Assembly: GCA_024641325.1 (NCBI GenBank)
Contig: JAHEDJ010000029.1
Span: forward strand, 1-33,189
From: a bacterium
Lineage (GTDB): Bacteria > Actinomycetota > Acidimicrobiia > Spongiisociales > JAHEDJ01
Direction of reading: 5' to 3'
DNA length: 33,189 bases
The position numbers and the translations under genes were made by a program. Under the pieces are notes generated by a model that saw only the letters and a list, made by a program, of their open reading frames with translations, searched no databases and was not told where the DNA came from. Below, piece after piece: positions 13,889-24,379 of the stretch. Numbering within the stretch: position 1 is the first letter of the stretch; each line of letters opens with the position of its first letter.

Positions 13889-15820
13889 ATGACCATCCAA
13901 CTTACTTTTCCCGACGGCTCCGTTCATGAACACGAAGAAGGCGCTACCGGCCTCGACGTTGCAGCTTCGATAGGAGCGCGGCTCGCCAAGGCGGCGGTGG
14001 CCGTCAAACTCGACGGCGACCTTCTCGACCTGAGCAGACCGCTGCCGCGCAGCGGTGCATTCGAAGTTGTGACCGAGTCGACCGAAGACGGCCGCCACAT
14101 CATCCGGCACTCGGCAGCACACATCATGGCCCAGGCCGTCCTCGATCTATTCGATGGAGCGACCTTTGCCATTGGTCCCGCTATCACCGACGGCTTCTAT
14201 TACGACTTCAACATCGGCCGGCCATTCGACGCGGATGATCTGGAGCGAATAGAGCAGCGGATGGCCGAAATCGTGCGGGCCGACCAGAGCTTCTCCAGGG
14301 AGGAACACTCGATACCGGACGCGCTTGGGATGTTCGCCGACCAGCCCTACAAAACCGAGATCATTGAGTCCGTCGATGCGTCAGAGGTGGGAGGGGGCGA
14401 CGCCGTCACCGTCTATCGCAATGAGAACTTCGTAGATCTTTGTCGGGGACCACATCTGCCGAGCACAGGTCGCCTCAAGGCGATGAAGCTCCTTCGGTCG
14501 GCCGGCGCCTACTGGCGCGGGGACGAAAACCGGGACCAACTCCAGCGCATCTACGGCACCGCCTGGGAGTCGAAGAAGGCTCTGGATGAGTATGTCGAGC
14601 GCCTCGCAGAGGCCGAGCGCCGAGATCACCGGCGGCTGGGCAACGAACTGGATCTTTTCTCGTTTCCGCCGGAGCTGGGTTCCGGGTTGGCCGTATGGCA
14701 TCCGAAGGGCGGCCTTCTGCGCACCATCATCGAGGACTACAGCCGTCGAACTCACCTCAGTCACGACTACGAGATCGTGGCGACTCCTCACGTTGCCAAG
14801 GCACACCTGTGGGAGACCTCAGGGCATCTCGATTTCTATGCGGAGGGCATGTTCCCCGGCATGATTCTCGACGAACAGACCGAGTACCGGATGAAACCGA
14901 TGAACTGCCCCTTCCACATCTTGATCTACAAGAGCAGGGGGCGCAGTTATCGAGAGCTACCGCTGCGTCTGTTCGAGCTCGGCACCGTCTATCGCTACGA
15001 GCGTTCCGGCGTCGTGCACGGGCTTTTGCGGGCGAGGGGCTTCACCCAGGACGACAGTCACATATTCGCGATGGAATCTCAGATCGGCAACGAGTTGCAG
15101 AACCTCCTCGATTTCACCTTGATGGTGTTGAGAGATTTCGGATTCGAGGATTTCGAAGCCGACCTCTCGACGAAACCAGACAAGTACGTGGGTGAGGATG
15201 AATCCTGGGAAAAGGCCGAATCTGCTTTGCGGCAGGCGCTTGAAACCGCGGGCTTGCCGTATGAAATTGCGGCCGGCGAAGGCGCTTTCTACGGTCCGAA
15301 GATCGACGTGCACGTGCGCGACGCAATCGGCCGCCGCTGGCAACTCTCGACCCTCCAAGTCGATTTCGGGCAACCCGCCAATTTCGACCTGCTCTACGCC
15401 TCCGGGGACAACACGCGCGAGCGCCCGGTGATGATCCATCGTGCCCTCATGGGTTCGATAGAGCGCTTTGTCGGAATCCTTGTCGAGCACTACGCGGGTG
15501 CGTTTCCACCCTGGCTGTCGCCGGTGCAGGTCGCGCTCGTCCCGGTAGCCGATCGTCACATCGAATACGCTCGCAAGGTGGCCGACTCCCTCGCTGAGGC
15601 CGGTTTGAGGGTCGAGGTCGACGAGGCTGATGACACCGTCGGGGAGAAGATTCGCCGCGCGATCACTTTCAAGACTCCGGCGGTCCTCGTGGTCGGCGAC
15701 CAGGATGTCGAGAACGGCACGGTGGGTCTTCGGCTACGCGGCGATGAACATGAGCGGCGGGGTATCGAAGTTGATACCACCATTCAGGAACTCGCCGCCC
15801 TGGCGGCGCCGCCTCGATGA
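13889..15820 (+). CDS. thrS: Threonyl-tRNA synthetase
   Basis: The 643-residue protein has the complete ThrRS order. A TGS domain (MTIQLTFPDGSVHEHEEG) comes first. The editing domain with HSAAHIMAQA and a later CRGPHLPSTG follows. The class II catalytic core has MNCPFH (zinc Cys340), motif 2 RYERSGVVHGLLRARGF and motif 3 near RPVMIHRALMGSIERF. The C-terminal anticodon-binding domain is last. It charges tRNA-Thr and hydrolyses Ser-tRNA-Thr. The ATG at 13889 matches the family N-terminus; the frame extends upstream to 13703 but that part is antisense to the divergent kinase-fold gene. There is no room for a T-box leader in the 79-bp gap. The stop overlaps the next gene (ATGA). Confidence 0.97.
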   Translation: MTIQLTFPDGSVHEHEEGATGLDVAASIGARLAKAAVAVKLDGDLLDLSRPLPRSGAFEVVTESTEDGRHIIRHSAAHIMAQAVLDLFDGATFAIGPAITDGFYYDFNIGRPFDADDLERIEQRMAEIVRADQSFSREEHSIPDALGMFADQPYKTEIIESVDASEVGGGDAVTVYRNENFVDLCRGPHLPSTGRLKAMKLLRSAGAYWRGDENRDQLQRIYGTAWESKKALDEYVERLAEAERRDHRRLGNELDLFSFPPELGSGLAVWHPKGGLLRTIIEDYSRRTHLSHDYEIVATPHVAKAHLWETSGHLDFYAEGMFPGMILDEQTEYRMKPMNCPFHILIYKSRGRSYRELPLRLFELGTVYRYERSGVVHGLLRARGFTQDDSHIFAMESQIGNELQNLLDFTLMVLRDFGFEDFEADLSTKPDKYVGEDESWEKAESALRQALETAGLPYEIAAGEGAFYGPKIDVHVRDAIGRRWQLSTLQVDFGQPANFDLLYASGDNTRERPVMIHRALMGSIERFVGILVEHYAGAFPPWLSPVQVALVPVADRHIEYARKVADSLAEAGLRVEVDEADDTVGEKIRRAITFKTPAVLVVGDQDVENGTVGLRLRGDEHERRGIEVDTTIQELAALAAPPR

Positions 15821-16311
15821 CCGATCGCGAACCCCCGAGTATCCACATCCCTCAGGATCTCGCCGATGCCGAGGACGTCCCCGATGATCTCGACTCGGCG
15901 ATACTGGGTCCCTATGAGTTGCCCAGCCCAACTCGCCGCCGGATTTCGGCGTGGGTGTACCTGGCAGGCTCCGTGGCGGCTGCGGCTGGGACCACAACGG
16001 GATTGCCGGCCGGGATGTGGGCAGTTGCGGCCGCCTTCTTGGTTCTCGGCGCCTGGCACTTTCTCACCGCCTGGCCGCTCGCCGTCACTGATTCCGAAGC
16101 TCTTGAACGTGCCGCGCAGGCAATTTCGTTTCCGGTTGGGCATTCGTCCGGTGCGGTTCGTTTCGAAGGCTGGCGATCGCGCCCGATCTGGAATGTGTTG
16201 CTCTACGCCGCCGACAATCCCCCCTCAAAGCGCGGTCTGGTGCTGATCGACGCGGTGACCGGAGAGGTACGGGGAGAACCATTCGAGGAGGTTCTGGGCC
16301 CCGAGTCATAG
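15817..16311 (+). CDS. Membrane protein translationally coupled to thrS, unknown function
   Basis: The 164-residue protein has an acidic N-terminal part (residues 1-40, DLADAEDVPDDLD). A helical hairpin of two hydrophobic segments follows (about 46-62 and 66-85, ISAWVYLAGSVAAAAG and GMWAVAAAFLVLGAWHFL). The C-terminal soluble domain, about 75 residues, contains WNVLLYAADNPPSKRGLVLID. Its ATG overlaps the thrS stop (ATGA), so it is made from the same message. I recognise no named family, but the position after thrS, before pgsA, is where actinobacteria often carry short genes. It ends 24 bases before a strong hairpin. Confidence 0.8.
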   Translation: MTDREPPSIHIPQDLADAEDVPDDLDSAILGPYELPSPTRRRISAWVYLAGSVAAAAGTTTGLPAGMWAVAAAFLVLGAWHFLTAWPLAVTDSEALERAAQAISFPVGHSSGAVRFEGWRSRPIWNVLLYAADNPPSKRGLVLIDAVTGEVRGEPFEEVLGPES

Positions 16312-16335
16312 GTCCAGTTGCAGGCTGAATTTGAA

Positions 16336-16361
16336 GAGGCGGCCCCCTGCGGGGCCGCCTC
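16336..16361. terminator. Bidirectional terminator between the thrS unit and gltA
   Basis: A perfect 11-bp G/C-rich stem pairs 16336-16346 with 16351-16361 around CTGC. It lies between convergent genes. Confidence 0.75.
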
Positions 16362-16366
16362 CATCT

Positions 16367-16387
16367 GGCTAATAGCTAATGGCTAAG
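16367..16387. repeat. Short heptamer array (3 units)
   Basis: GGCTAAT, AGCTAAT and GGCTAAG stand in perfect 7-base register between the terminator and the gltA stop codon. They share the GGCNNNT form with the longer arrays at 27907-27955 and 28035-28160. Confidence 0.55.
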
Positions 16388-16396
16388 AGCTTCCTC

Positions 16397-17680
<1,284 letters not shown>

Positions 17681-17704
17681 ATCGATCTCCTTTGCTGCGT
17701 ACCC

Positions 17705-19753
17705 CTAGGACTCGTCCTTTTGGGCCGCGTCGATCACTTTCTGCGCTTCCTGATGAGGCATTTCGTCATACCGTGTGAACTTCATTTCAAAGAATCCGCG
17801 GCCTCCCGTCATCGAGCGGAGGTCGACCGCGTAACGCTGCATTTCTCCGAGCGGTGCTTCGACGGTGATCACCCGGAGGTGGCCCTCTGAGTCCATTCCG
17901 AGAACACGCCCGCGTTTGGCGTTGATGTCACCGATTACGTCACCCATGAATTCTTCCGGCACCCGGATTCTTGCCTCGACAATTGGCTCCAGGATCACCG
18001 CTCCGAGCTTCGGAGACGCTGCGCGGAAGGCCATGATGCCGGCCATCCGAAAAGACATCTCGTCCGAATCAACGGAATGGTATTTCCCGTCATAAAGCGT
18101 GGCCTGTACGTCGACCACCGGGTACCCGGCGAGTGGACCTTTCTCTAGGGCCTCCTGGACCCCTTTTTCAACAGCCGGGATGAATTGGCGGGGTACCGAG
18201 CCACCTTTCGTGGCGTTCACGAACTCGAAGCCGGTACCGCGCGGAAGCGGGGCGAACTTGACGAACGCTACGCCAAACTGGCCACGACCCCCGCTTTGTT
18301 TCTTGTGCTTACCTTCGGCATCGGTAGTGGCGGTGATGCTTTCCCGGTAAGGCACGGTAGGAATGGCGGTGTCGATTTCCACACCGAACTTCCTGCTGAT
18401 CCGCGCCGCAGTGACGTCGAGGTGATTGTCACCGAGTCCCGAGAGCACTGTTTCGTGGGTCTCCGGCCGCCGTTCGACGGCCAGCGTCGGATCCTCCTCG
18501 ATGACTTTCTGGAGAGCCCCGGACAACTTGTCTTCGTCCTGGGATGACTTCGGAAAGATCGCGACCGACATCACAGGGTTTGGAAAGGAAATCGGCTTGA
18601 TGCGAATACCCGTACCCGGGGTGACGAGAGTGTCGCCCGCCAGAACGGTATCCAGCTTGGCGACTGCCGCGATGTCGCCGGTGACGATTTCCTTGGCATC
18701 ATGGTGGTCCTTGCCCTGCATGAAGAACAAGTTGTGCATGCGCCCGCTTCCCGAGCGGGTGGCGTTTTCGAGGTTGTCGTCAACCTTGACCGATCCGGAG
18801 AAGACCCGGAACAGTGAGATGCGGCCGACGTAGGGATCTGAGTGGGTCTTGAATACGAAGGCGGTCGCGGGGCCGTCTGCGGATACCGCAAGTTCTCCGG
18901 ACTCCATGGGGGGAGCGGAATGCTCCAGAGGATTGGGTCCGAACTCAACGATGAAATCTGCAAGGGTGTCGATCCCGATGACGGAACCGGCCGATCCGCA
19001 CAGGACGGGGAAGATTTCTCCTTCGAGCATTCCCGAGTGCACCGATGAGATGATCTGATCTCGAGAGGGCTCCTCGCCCTCGAAGTATCGCTCCATCATT
19101 TCATCGTCGGTCTCGACTACCGCTTCGATCAGAGTGGTGTGGGCATTGGAGACCAGGTCGACCATGCCGTCCGGGAGGTCGACTTCGGAAGAGATGGAGC
19201 CACCGCTGTAACCGAAAGCGCGACTGGAGACGACTCTGACGATTCCACTGAGGTTTTGCTCAGAGCCGATTGGGAGTTGAATCGGGGCGATCCGTTTCCC
19301 GAAAGTTCCGGTGAGTTGTTCGAGGGTCCGCTGAAAGGAAGACCGTTCACGGTCAAGCTTGTTGATGAACACAACGCGAGGAATCTTTTCCGCGGTGGCG
19401 GCACGCCAAAGTGCTTCTGTTTGCACTTCGACCCCGTCCACGCCCGACACGACGAAGATGGCCATGTCGGCGACCCGGAGGGCGGCGAGGGCATCGCCGG
19501 TGAAGTCTGCATATCCGGGTGTGTCGAGGATATTGATCTTGTGGCCCTTCCATTCGCAGGAAGCTACGGCCACGTTCAGGGAGATCTGCCGTTCGATCTC
19601 TTCGGGTTCGAAATCGGTGACCGTGGTGCCGTCTTCGACGCGACCCACCCGTGTGGTTGCGCCGGCGGTATTGAGGAGAGCTTCGGCGAGACTTGTTTTC
19701 CCGGCGCCGCCATGTCCAACTAGCACCACGTTGCGGATTCTCTCGGGAACCAC
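17705..19753 (-). CDS. fusA2: Elongation factor G-like protein EF-G2
   Basis: The 682-residue GTPase has EF-G architecture. The G domain comes first (GHGGAGKTSLAEALL P-loop, DTPGYADF switch II, NKLD). Domain II (YVGRISLFRVFSGSVK) and domain III (ETVLSGLGDNHLDV) follow. Domain IV (KKQSGGRGQFG, RQFIPAVEKGVQEAL) and domain V (ILEPIVEARIRVPEEFMGDVIGD, split here only by my quoting) complete it. The first residues MVPERIRNVVLVGHGGAGKTS fit the actinobacterial EF-G2 paralogue rather than canonical FusA, which is normally beside rpsL/rpsG and tuf. Its exact job is not settled; mycobacterial EF-G2 has been reported to bind GTP without driving normal translocation. GTG follows AAGGAGGTAGC. It is first in a two-gene unit with gltA and divergent from pgsA. 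Confidence 0.9.
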   Translation of the reverse strand: MVPERIRNVVLVGHGGAGKTSLAEALLNTAGATTRVGRVEDGTTVTDFEPEEIERQISLNVAVASCEWKGHKINILDTPGYADFTGDALAALRVADMAIFVVSGVDGVEVQTEALWRAATAEKIPRVVFINKLDRERSSFQRTLEQLTGTFGKRIAPIQLPIGSEQNLSGIVRVVSSRAFGYSGGSISSEVDLPDGMVDLVSNAHTTLIEAVVETDDEMMERYFEGEEPSRDQIISSVHSGMLEGEIFPVLCGSAGSVIGIDTLADFIVEFGPNPLEHSAPPMESGELAVSADGPATAFVFKTHSDPYVGRISLFRVFSGSVKVDDNLENATRSGSGRMHNLFFMQGKDHHDAKEIVTGDIAAVAKLDTVLAGDTLVTPGTGIRIKPISFPNPVMSVAIFPKSSQDEDKLSGALQKVIEEDPTLAVERRPETHETVLSGLGDNHLDVTAARISRKFGVEIDTAIPTVPYRESITATTDAEGKHKKQSGGRGQFGVAFVKFAPLPRGTGFEFVNATKGGSVPRQFIPAVEKGVQEALEKGPLAGYPVVDVQATLYDGKYHSVDSDEMSFRMAGIMAFRAASPKLGAVILEPIVEARIRVPEEFMGDVIGDINAKRGRVLGMDSEGHLRVITVEAPLGEMQRYAVDLRSMTGGRGFFEMKFTRYDEMPHQEAQKVIDAAQKDES

Positions 19754-19849
19754 GCTACCTCCTTGTACCTCGGGTTCATGGGGATACTAGTTGCGGTGAG
19801 TCGGGCGGATTCCTGCTACGTTTGGCAACTCCGCGGAGAAAGTCTCCTG

Positions 19850-20425
19850 ATGATCGAACAACGAGCTCGAGGGCACATCGAACGCTACGTCGACCCGATC
19901 GGTCGCGTCCTCGTGACCGCGCGCTTCACGCCGATGACTGTGACCATCGTGGGCCTACTCCTCGTGATCGCCGGAGCGATCCTCGTCGGGCTCGAAGTCA
20001 CGGTTCTTGGAGCGTGGATCGTCGCGCTCGGATCTGCACTCGACGGCCTCGATGGAGCGGTGGCCCGCCTATCGGGTAAGGCTTCAAAGCGGGGGGCGTT
20101 CGTCGACTCCGTTTCTGATCGACTCGGCGAGACCGCCATGTGGGCCGGCCTCGCATTTGCCGTTTCCGACGAGACCGCCGTCCTTGCTCTGCTTTGTGTG
20201 CTCAACCTCGGCGCATCCCTCCTCGTCTCTTATCTGCGAGCTCGAGCCGAGTCTGTTGGAGCCGACGGCCGTGGAGGTCTCATGGGTCGGGCCGAGAGGG
20301 TGATCTTGTTTACCGCCGGATTGGTATTCAACTTTGTTCCGATAATGCTGTGGGTGATGGCAGCCCTCACCTGGATGACGGTCGCGCAACGGTTCGCTTT
20401 GGTGTGGCGAAGACTCGAAGACTGA
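19850..20425 (+). CDS. pgsA: Phosphatidylinositol phosphate synthase (CDP-alcohol phosphatidyltransferase)
   Basis: This 191-residue membrane protein has the full CDP-alcohol phosphotransferase signature D-x2-DG-x2-AR-x8-G-x3-D-x3-D at residues 65-90 (D65, D68, R73, G82, D86, D90), followed by several transmembrane helices. In actinobacteria the member encoded before patA and pimA makes phosphatidylinositol phosphate from CDP-diacylglycerol and inositol-1-phosphate, the base of the mannoside lipids. That context is exact here, so I prefer this to phosphatidylglycerophosphate synthase. The ATG at 19850 matches the usual N-terminus (MIEQRARGHIERYVDPIGR). It opens a long plus-strand gene run. 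Confidence 0.9.
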   Translation: MIEQRARGHIERYVDPIGRVLVTARFTPMTVTIVGLLLVIAGAILVGLEVTVLGAWIVALGSALDGLDGAVARLSGKASKRGAFVDSVSDRLGETAMWAGLAFAVSDETAVLALLCVLNLGASLLVSYLRARAESVGADGRGGLMGRAERVILFTAGLVFNFVPIMLWVMAALTWMTVAQRFALVWRRLED

Positions 20426-20442
20426 AGCGCTCCGCGTCGTAC

Positions 20443-21303
20443 ATGGCCATCCGGGCGGCCGCCGGCGCGATGGCGATCGTTCCAGAACGCCTCGCACTAC
20501 GTTTCGGCCGGATTGGTGGTTGGATTGCGTGGTTGATCGCAGGCGATCGAAGGCAGATGGCAATACGCCACATGCGACGCGTCGGTGGTGAAGAAGCTGC
20601 CGAGGAACGTGCTCGCCGGATGTACTCCGAATACGGCCGATATTGGGCGGAGGTGTTGTGGATGCGGCCGAGACGTGCTCATGCCGCCTGGCAACGGGTG
20701 ACTGTTGACGGTCTTGACCTCGTGCTAGCCGCCCGCGACGCCGGTCGCGGCATGATCTTTGCTCTGCCACACATGGGGAACTGGGAGATCGCGGGCACGA
20801 TTGCTTTGCATGAGCAAATAGAACTGGTAGCGGTTGCCGAGAAGCTTGGAAGCCGGCGCCTCGTCGACTGGTTCATCAAACTTCGTAACACGCTCGGTAT
20901 TCAGATCGTGCTTGCGGACGGGAGTCGTGACGTATTCCGGAAGATGTTCGGCGTGATCGATCGTGGCGGAGCGGTCGCCCTCTTGTCGGATCGAGACTTG
21001 AGCGGTCGAGGTGTAGAGGTGGACTTCTTCGGTGAGAAGACGACTCTGCCCGGTGGCGCCGTCAGCATGGGTATCCGGACCGGCGCTCCCGTGTTTCCGG
21101 TCGGGTCGCTTTTCCAAGAGGGCCGTGGGCACCGTGTCGTGGTCGGCCCACCGATCTCGATCCCAACCGAAGGTGCCCCGGATCAAAGGCTGTCGGCCGG
21201 TGTGCAAGTGTTGGCGAGCGCACTCGAAGATCTGGTGCGGTTGGCTCCCGAGCAATGGCATCTCCTCCAGCCAAACTGGCCGTCCGACCGGGCGCTTCAG
21301 TGA
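20443..21303 (+). CDS. patA: Phosphatidylinositol mannoside acyltransferase (LpxL/HtrB family, PatA-like)
   Basis: From the ATG at 20443 it has 286 residues of the lysophospholipid acyltransferase fold. The H-x4-D/E catalytic motif is HMGNWE (His110, Glu115), followed by the second conserved block SDRDLSGRGVEVDFFGE and the LPGGAV/TGAPVFPV substrate region. In Gram-positive actinobacteria without lipid A this family acylates the mannose of phosphatidylinositol mannosides at the inner membrane face. The neighbours, PIP synthase before and a PimA-like enzyme after, support that. A GTG at 20404 would give a 13-residue longer form overlapping pgsA; neither start has a clear ribosome site. It overlaps the next gene by GTGA. 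Confidence 0.88.
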   Translation: MAIRAAAGAMAIVPERLALRFGRIGGWIAWLIAGDRRQMAIRHMRRVGGEEAAEERARRMYSEYGRYWAEVLWMRPRRAHAAWQRVTVDGLDLVLAARDAGRGMIFALPHMGNWEIAGTIALHEQIELVAVAEKLGSRRLVDWFIKLRNTLGIQIVLADGSRDVFRKMFGVIDRGGAVALLSDRDLSGRGVEVDFFGEKTTLPGGAVSMGIRTGAPVFPVGSLFQEGRGHRVVVGPPISIPTEGAPDQRLSAGVQVLASALEDLVRLAPEQWHLLQPNWPSDRALQ

Positions 21304-22340
21304 AGGTCGCGATCGTATCACCGTATGCCGTCGACCAACCGGGCGGCGTTCAGGACCAGGTCATCGAGATCAGCCTGCGCCTGGCGGGCCACGGCATTGA
21401 ATCGTGGGTGGTGGCACCGGGGCGATCCGGCCCACCCGGTGCGAGGTTGGTGGGAAAGGCGTTGATCGTTCCCGCCAATGGCTCGCGGGCACCGATCGCG
21501 GTTAATCCATTGATCCTGCGACGCGTCGCGGAGGCCGTGGAGGGTGCGGATGTCGTACATCTTCATGAACCGCTCGTGCCTTTGGTGGGGTGGGGCCTTC
21601 TGCGGAATGTGTCTATCCCGACCATCGGGACTTTTCATTCAGACCCCTCGACCCTCGTTCGCTCGGTCTACCGGCGCCTCGGTCCAATCGCCCGCCGCCT
21701 TGTGCGCGGCCTGGCGGGCGCTACGGCCGTGAGTGAGGTGGCTGCCTCAGCGGTGCGACCGTTCCGGTCAGACCTGAAGATCATTCCAAACGCCCTCGAC
21801 GTCGAGCAATATCGAGGTGACCTCGACAAGAACCCACTTCGGCTCGTGTTCTTGGGTAGAGATGAGCCCCGCAAGGGATTGGATGTCTTGCTCTCCGCTT
21901 GGCCTGAGATCATGCGACGGGTGCCGGATGCGGCACTCGACGTGATCGGGGCGGCCCGTGCTGAGATCCGGGGTGTCCGGTTCCACGGACGGGTCGAGGG
22001 TTCCGAGAAACGCAGCATCCTGGGACGAGCTTCGGTGTTTGTGGCGCCGAACCTAGGCGGTGAGAGCTTCGGCATCACTTTGCTCGAGGGCATGGCCGCC
22101 GGATGCGCGGTGGTCGCTTCAGATTTGCCGGCGTTTCAGGCTGTCGGCGGCGACGCCGTCGAATTCTTCCCGCGTGGGGACGTCGGTGAACTTACGAACA
22201 AAGTCACGAATCTTCTGCTGGACGAAGGGCGCCGGGTCGGTACTGCTGAGGCCGGCATGCGGCGATCGGAGATCTACGACTGGACTACAGTGCTGCCTGC
22301 GTACATCGATATGTACCAGTCCGCCCTTTGCGGCCCCTGA
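21300..22340 (+). CDS. pimA: Phosphatidylinositol mannosyltransferase, PimA-like (GT4)
   Basis: The 346-residue protein is a GT-B, family-4 glycosyltransferase. Its N-terminal acceptor domain has VSPYAVDQPGGVQDQVIEI (the PGGV loop that binds the sugar phosphate), VVHLHEPLVPL and GTFHSD. The C-terminal donor domain has LVFLGRDEPRKGLDVLL and the GT4 E-x7-E motif ESFGITLLEGMAAG. PimA adds the first mannose from GDP-mannose to phosphatidylinositol on the cytoplasmic face. The GTG start overlaps the patA stop (GTGA); a longer frame starting at 21255 has a poor N-terminus. The gene order pgsA-patA-pimA is the canonical actinobacterial one. Confidence 0.92.
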   Translation: MKVAIVSPYAVDQPGGVQDQVIEISLRLAGHGIESWVVAPGRSGPPGARLVGKALIVPANGSRAPIAVNPLILRRVAEAVEGADVVHLHEPLVPLVGWGLLRNVSIPTIGTFHSDPSTLVRSVYRRLGPIARRLVRGLAGATAVSEVAASAVRPFRSDLKIIPNALDVEQYRGDLDKNPLRLVFLGRDEPRKGLDVLLSAWPEIMRRVPDAALDVIGAARAEIRGVRFHGRVEGSEKRSILGRASVFVAPNLGGESFGITLLEGMAAGCAVVASDLPAFQAVGGDAVEFFPRGDVGELTNKVTNLLLDEGRRVGTAEAGMRRSEIYDWTTVLPAYIDMYQSALCGP

Positions 22341-22361
22341 TCCCGTTACCCCTTTGAGGTC

Positions 22362-23480
22362 ATGCAACAGCTAGTCGAACGTTTCAAGAATCTTTCCAGT
22401 GCACAGCAACTCGCCGCCGGCGGGGGAGCTGCTGTGATACTCATTCTGCTGGTCACTGCTCTGGTGCTGTCGGGCGGTGGTGACGGGTCGCAGGCAGGGC
22501 CGTCGACCACGACTACAGCCGCCACTGTTGCCGAAAGCACCAGTACGACGACCGAACCGGAGACAACCACCACGACCACACTGCCGGAAGTCACGGGGGA
22601 GATTTGGCCGTTGACCGGAGTCATCGATCCGGAAGCCGTACCCACGGCGCCCATTCTGGTGGCGAAAATCGACAACAGCTCTTCCTCTCGACCACAGACA
22701 GGGCTCCGCGAAGCCGACATGGTGGTCGAGGTCCTGGTGGAGGGCGGGGTAGCCCGTTTCCTAGCCTTTTATCAGTCGATGGTCCCGATCGAAATCGGTC
22801 CCATCCGCAGTACGCGCGAAGTCGATCCGAAGCTCATCGCACCGTTCGGGGTCGTGTTCGCTTACTCGGGCGGAGTTGATGCCAACGTCGAGGCGATCCG
22901 TCGGGTGGCCGTAGATGCGGGCCACCCGGCGCTCGGAGCCGCGGCCTACGCTCGAGACCCGGATCGGCCGGCGCTCTACGACCTCATGTTGAATCCAGAT
23001 GCAGCCCTCGAACTGGCCGGGGAGACCAGCGGTGACATCTGGTTCCGGTTCGACCAAACCTTGCCCGACGGCGACTATGACCAGGCGCTGACGGTCAATG
23101 TGTCGATGTCGCCCATGACCAACCTCACCTACCGTTGGTCATCGACGGACGAAGGCTTCTTGCGTTTTCACGGGGACAAGGCTCACCTCGACGACACCGG
23201 GGAACAGGTCGTTGTGAACAACGTCGTAGTGCTGGAGGTCGAGCAATTCGACAGCGGCCGTACCGACGGCGCAGGTAACCCCGTTCCCGACTATCGGGTA
23301 ACCGGAACCGGCGACGCCTATGTATTCCGCGACGGAATTGCGATCCGGGGAACATGGGAACGAGGTAGTGAGGATGGCTTCTTCAGGATTCTCGACGAAG
23401 ACAGTCAGCCCATTCCGCTCACGCCGGGAAGTGTTTGGATCGAGCTCATGCCGACCGGCCGCAGTCTCGCCTGGCAGTAG
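22362..23480 (+). CDS. DUF3048 domain-containing membrane-anchored protein (YerB-like)
   Basis: The 372-residue protein has one N-terminal transmembrane helix (about residues 22-37). A Thr-rich extracellular linker (about 45-72, with runs such as TTTTTT) follows, and then a two-part DUF3048 domain. Typical family blocks are present: ILVAKIDNSSSSRPQTGL, ADMVVEVLVEGGVARFLAFY and GPIRSTREVD near the middle, and the C-terminal RGTWERGSEDGFFRILDEDS with PLTPGSVWIELMP. The founding member is Bacillus YerB, a putative lipoprotein; the biochemical role is unknown. The domain lies outside the membrane. It starts 21 bases after pimA and ends 23 bases before pdxS, so it is in the same operon. Confidence 0.88.
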   Translation: MQQLVERFKNLSSAQQLAAGGGAAVILILLVTALVLSGGGDGSQAGPSTTTTAATVAESTSTTTEPETTTTTTLPEVTGEIWPLTGVIDPEAVPTAPILVAKIDNSSSSRPQTGLREADMVVEVLVEGGVARFLAFYQSMVPIEIGPIRSTREVDPKLIAPFGVVFAYSGGVDANVEAIRRVAVDAGHPALGAAAYARDPDRPALYDLMLNPDAALELAGETSGDIWFRFDQTLPDGDYDQALTVNVSMSPMTNLTYRWSSTDEGFLRFHGDKAHLDDTGEQVVVNNVVVLEVEQFDSGRTDGAGNPVPDYRVTGTGDAYVFRDGIAIRGTWERGSEDGFFRILDEDSQPIPLTPGSVWIELMPTGRSLAWQ

Positions 23481-23503
23481 AATAAGAAGAAAAGGAGTAC
23501 AAG

Positions 23504-24379
23504 GTGGAACGAGGGACCGAACGAGTCAAGCGAGGCCTTGCGGAAATGCTCAAGGGTGGCGTCATCATGGACGTCGTCAACGCCGAGCACGCAAGGATCG
23601 CCCAAGATGCCGGCGCTGTGGCAGTCATGGCCCTCGAGCGGGTTCCCGCCGATATTCGAGCCGATGGCGGGGTCGCCCGAATGTCCGACCCGGAGATGAT
23701 CGAAGGGATCATGGATGCGGTCACCATCCCGGTGATGGCCAAGGTCCGTATCGGACACTTCGTCGAGGCGCAGATCCTCCAGTCCATGGACGTCGACTAC
23801 ATCGACGAGTCCGAAGTGCTCACTCCTGCCGACGAAGAACACCACATCGACAAGTGGTCGTTCACAACCCCGTTCGTGTGCGGCGCTCGCAATCTGGGCG
23901 AGGCCCTACGTCGTATCGGTGAGGGCGCGGCCATGATTCGCACCAAAGGTGAGGCGGGCACCGGCAACGTCGTTGAGGCCGTCCGGCATATGCGGCGCAT
24001 CACAAACGAGATCCGCTCGCTTGCCTCGATGACGCCGGAGCAGCTGATGTCGGCGGCAAGGGATCTGGGAGCACCGTTCGATCTGGTCCAGGAAATTGCC
24101 GAGACGGGCAAGCTACCGGTGGTCAACTTCGCAGCGGGTGGCCTCGCCACCCCGGCAGATGCGGCACTCATGATGCAGCTGGGGTGCGACGGTGTGTTTG
24201 TCGGCTCCGGTATCTTCAAGAGCTCAGACCCGTCGGCGCGTGCCAAAGCAATCGTTGAAGCCACCACCTATGCCAACGACCCGGACCAGTTGGTCAAGGT
24301 TTCCAGAGGCCTCGGAGAGGCCATGCCCGGCAAAGAGATCGCCGACCTCGACGTGCAATTGGCCGACCGGGGCTGGTGA
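23504..24379 (+). CDS. pdxS: Pyridoxal 5'-phosphate synthase, PdxS subunit
   Basis: The 291-residue TIM-barrel synthase makes PLP from ribose 5-phosphate, glyceraldehyde 3-phosphate and ammonia delivered by PdxT. Hallmarks are [34 protein letters not shown] and [14 protein letters not shown], which carries one of the catalytic Lys. Later come [19 protein letters not shown] and the phosphate-binding [14 protein letters not shown]. The C-terminus with [16 protein letters not shown] is intact and the length is normal. AAGGAG precedes the GTG by 7 bases. It overlaps pdxT by GTGA, which fits 1:1 synthesis of the complex. Confidence 0.97.
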   Translation: MERGTERVKRGLAEMLKGGVIMDVVNAEHARIAQDAGAVAVMALERVPADIRADGGVARMSDPEMIEGIMDAVTIPVMAKVRIGHFVEAQILQSMDVDYIDESEVLTPADEEHHIDKWSFTTPFVCGARNLGEALRRIGEGAAMIRTKGEAGTGNVVEAVRHMRRITNEIRSLASMTPEQLMSAARDLGAPFDLVQEIAETGKLPVVNFAAGGLATPADAALMMQLGCDGVFVGSGIFKSSDPSARAKAIVEATTYANDPDQLVKVSRGLGEAMPGKEIADLDVQLADRGW

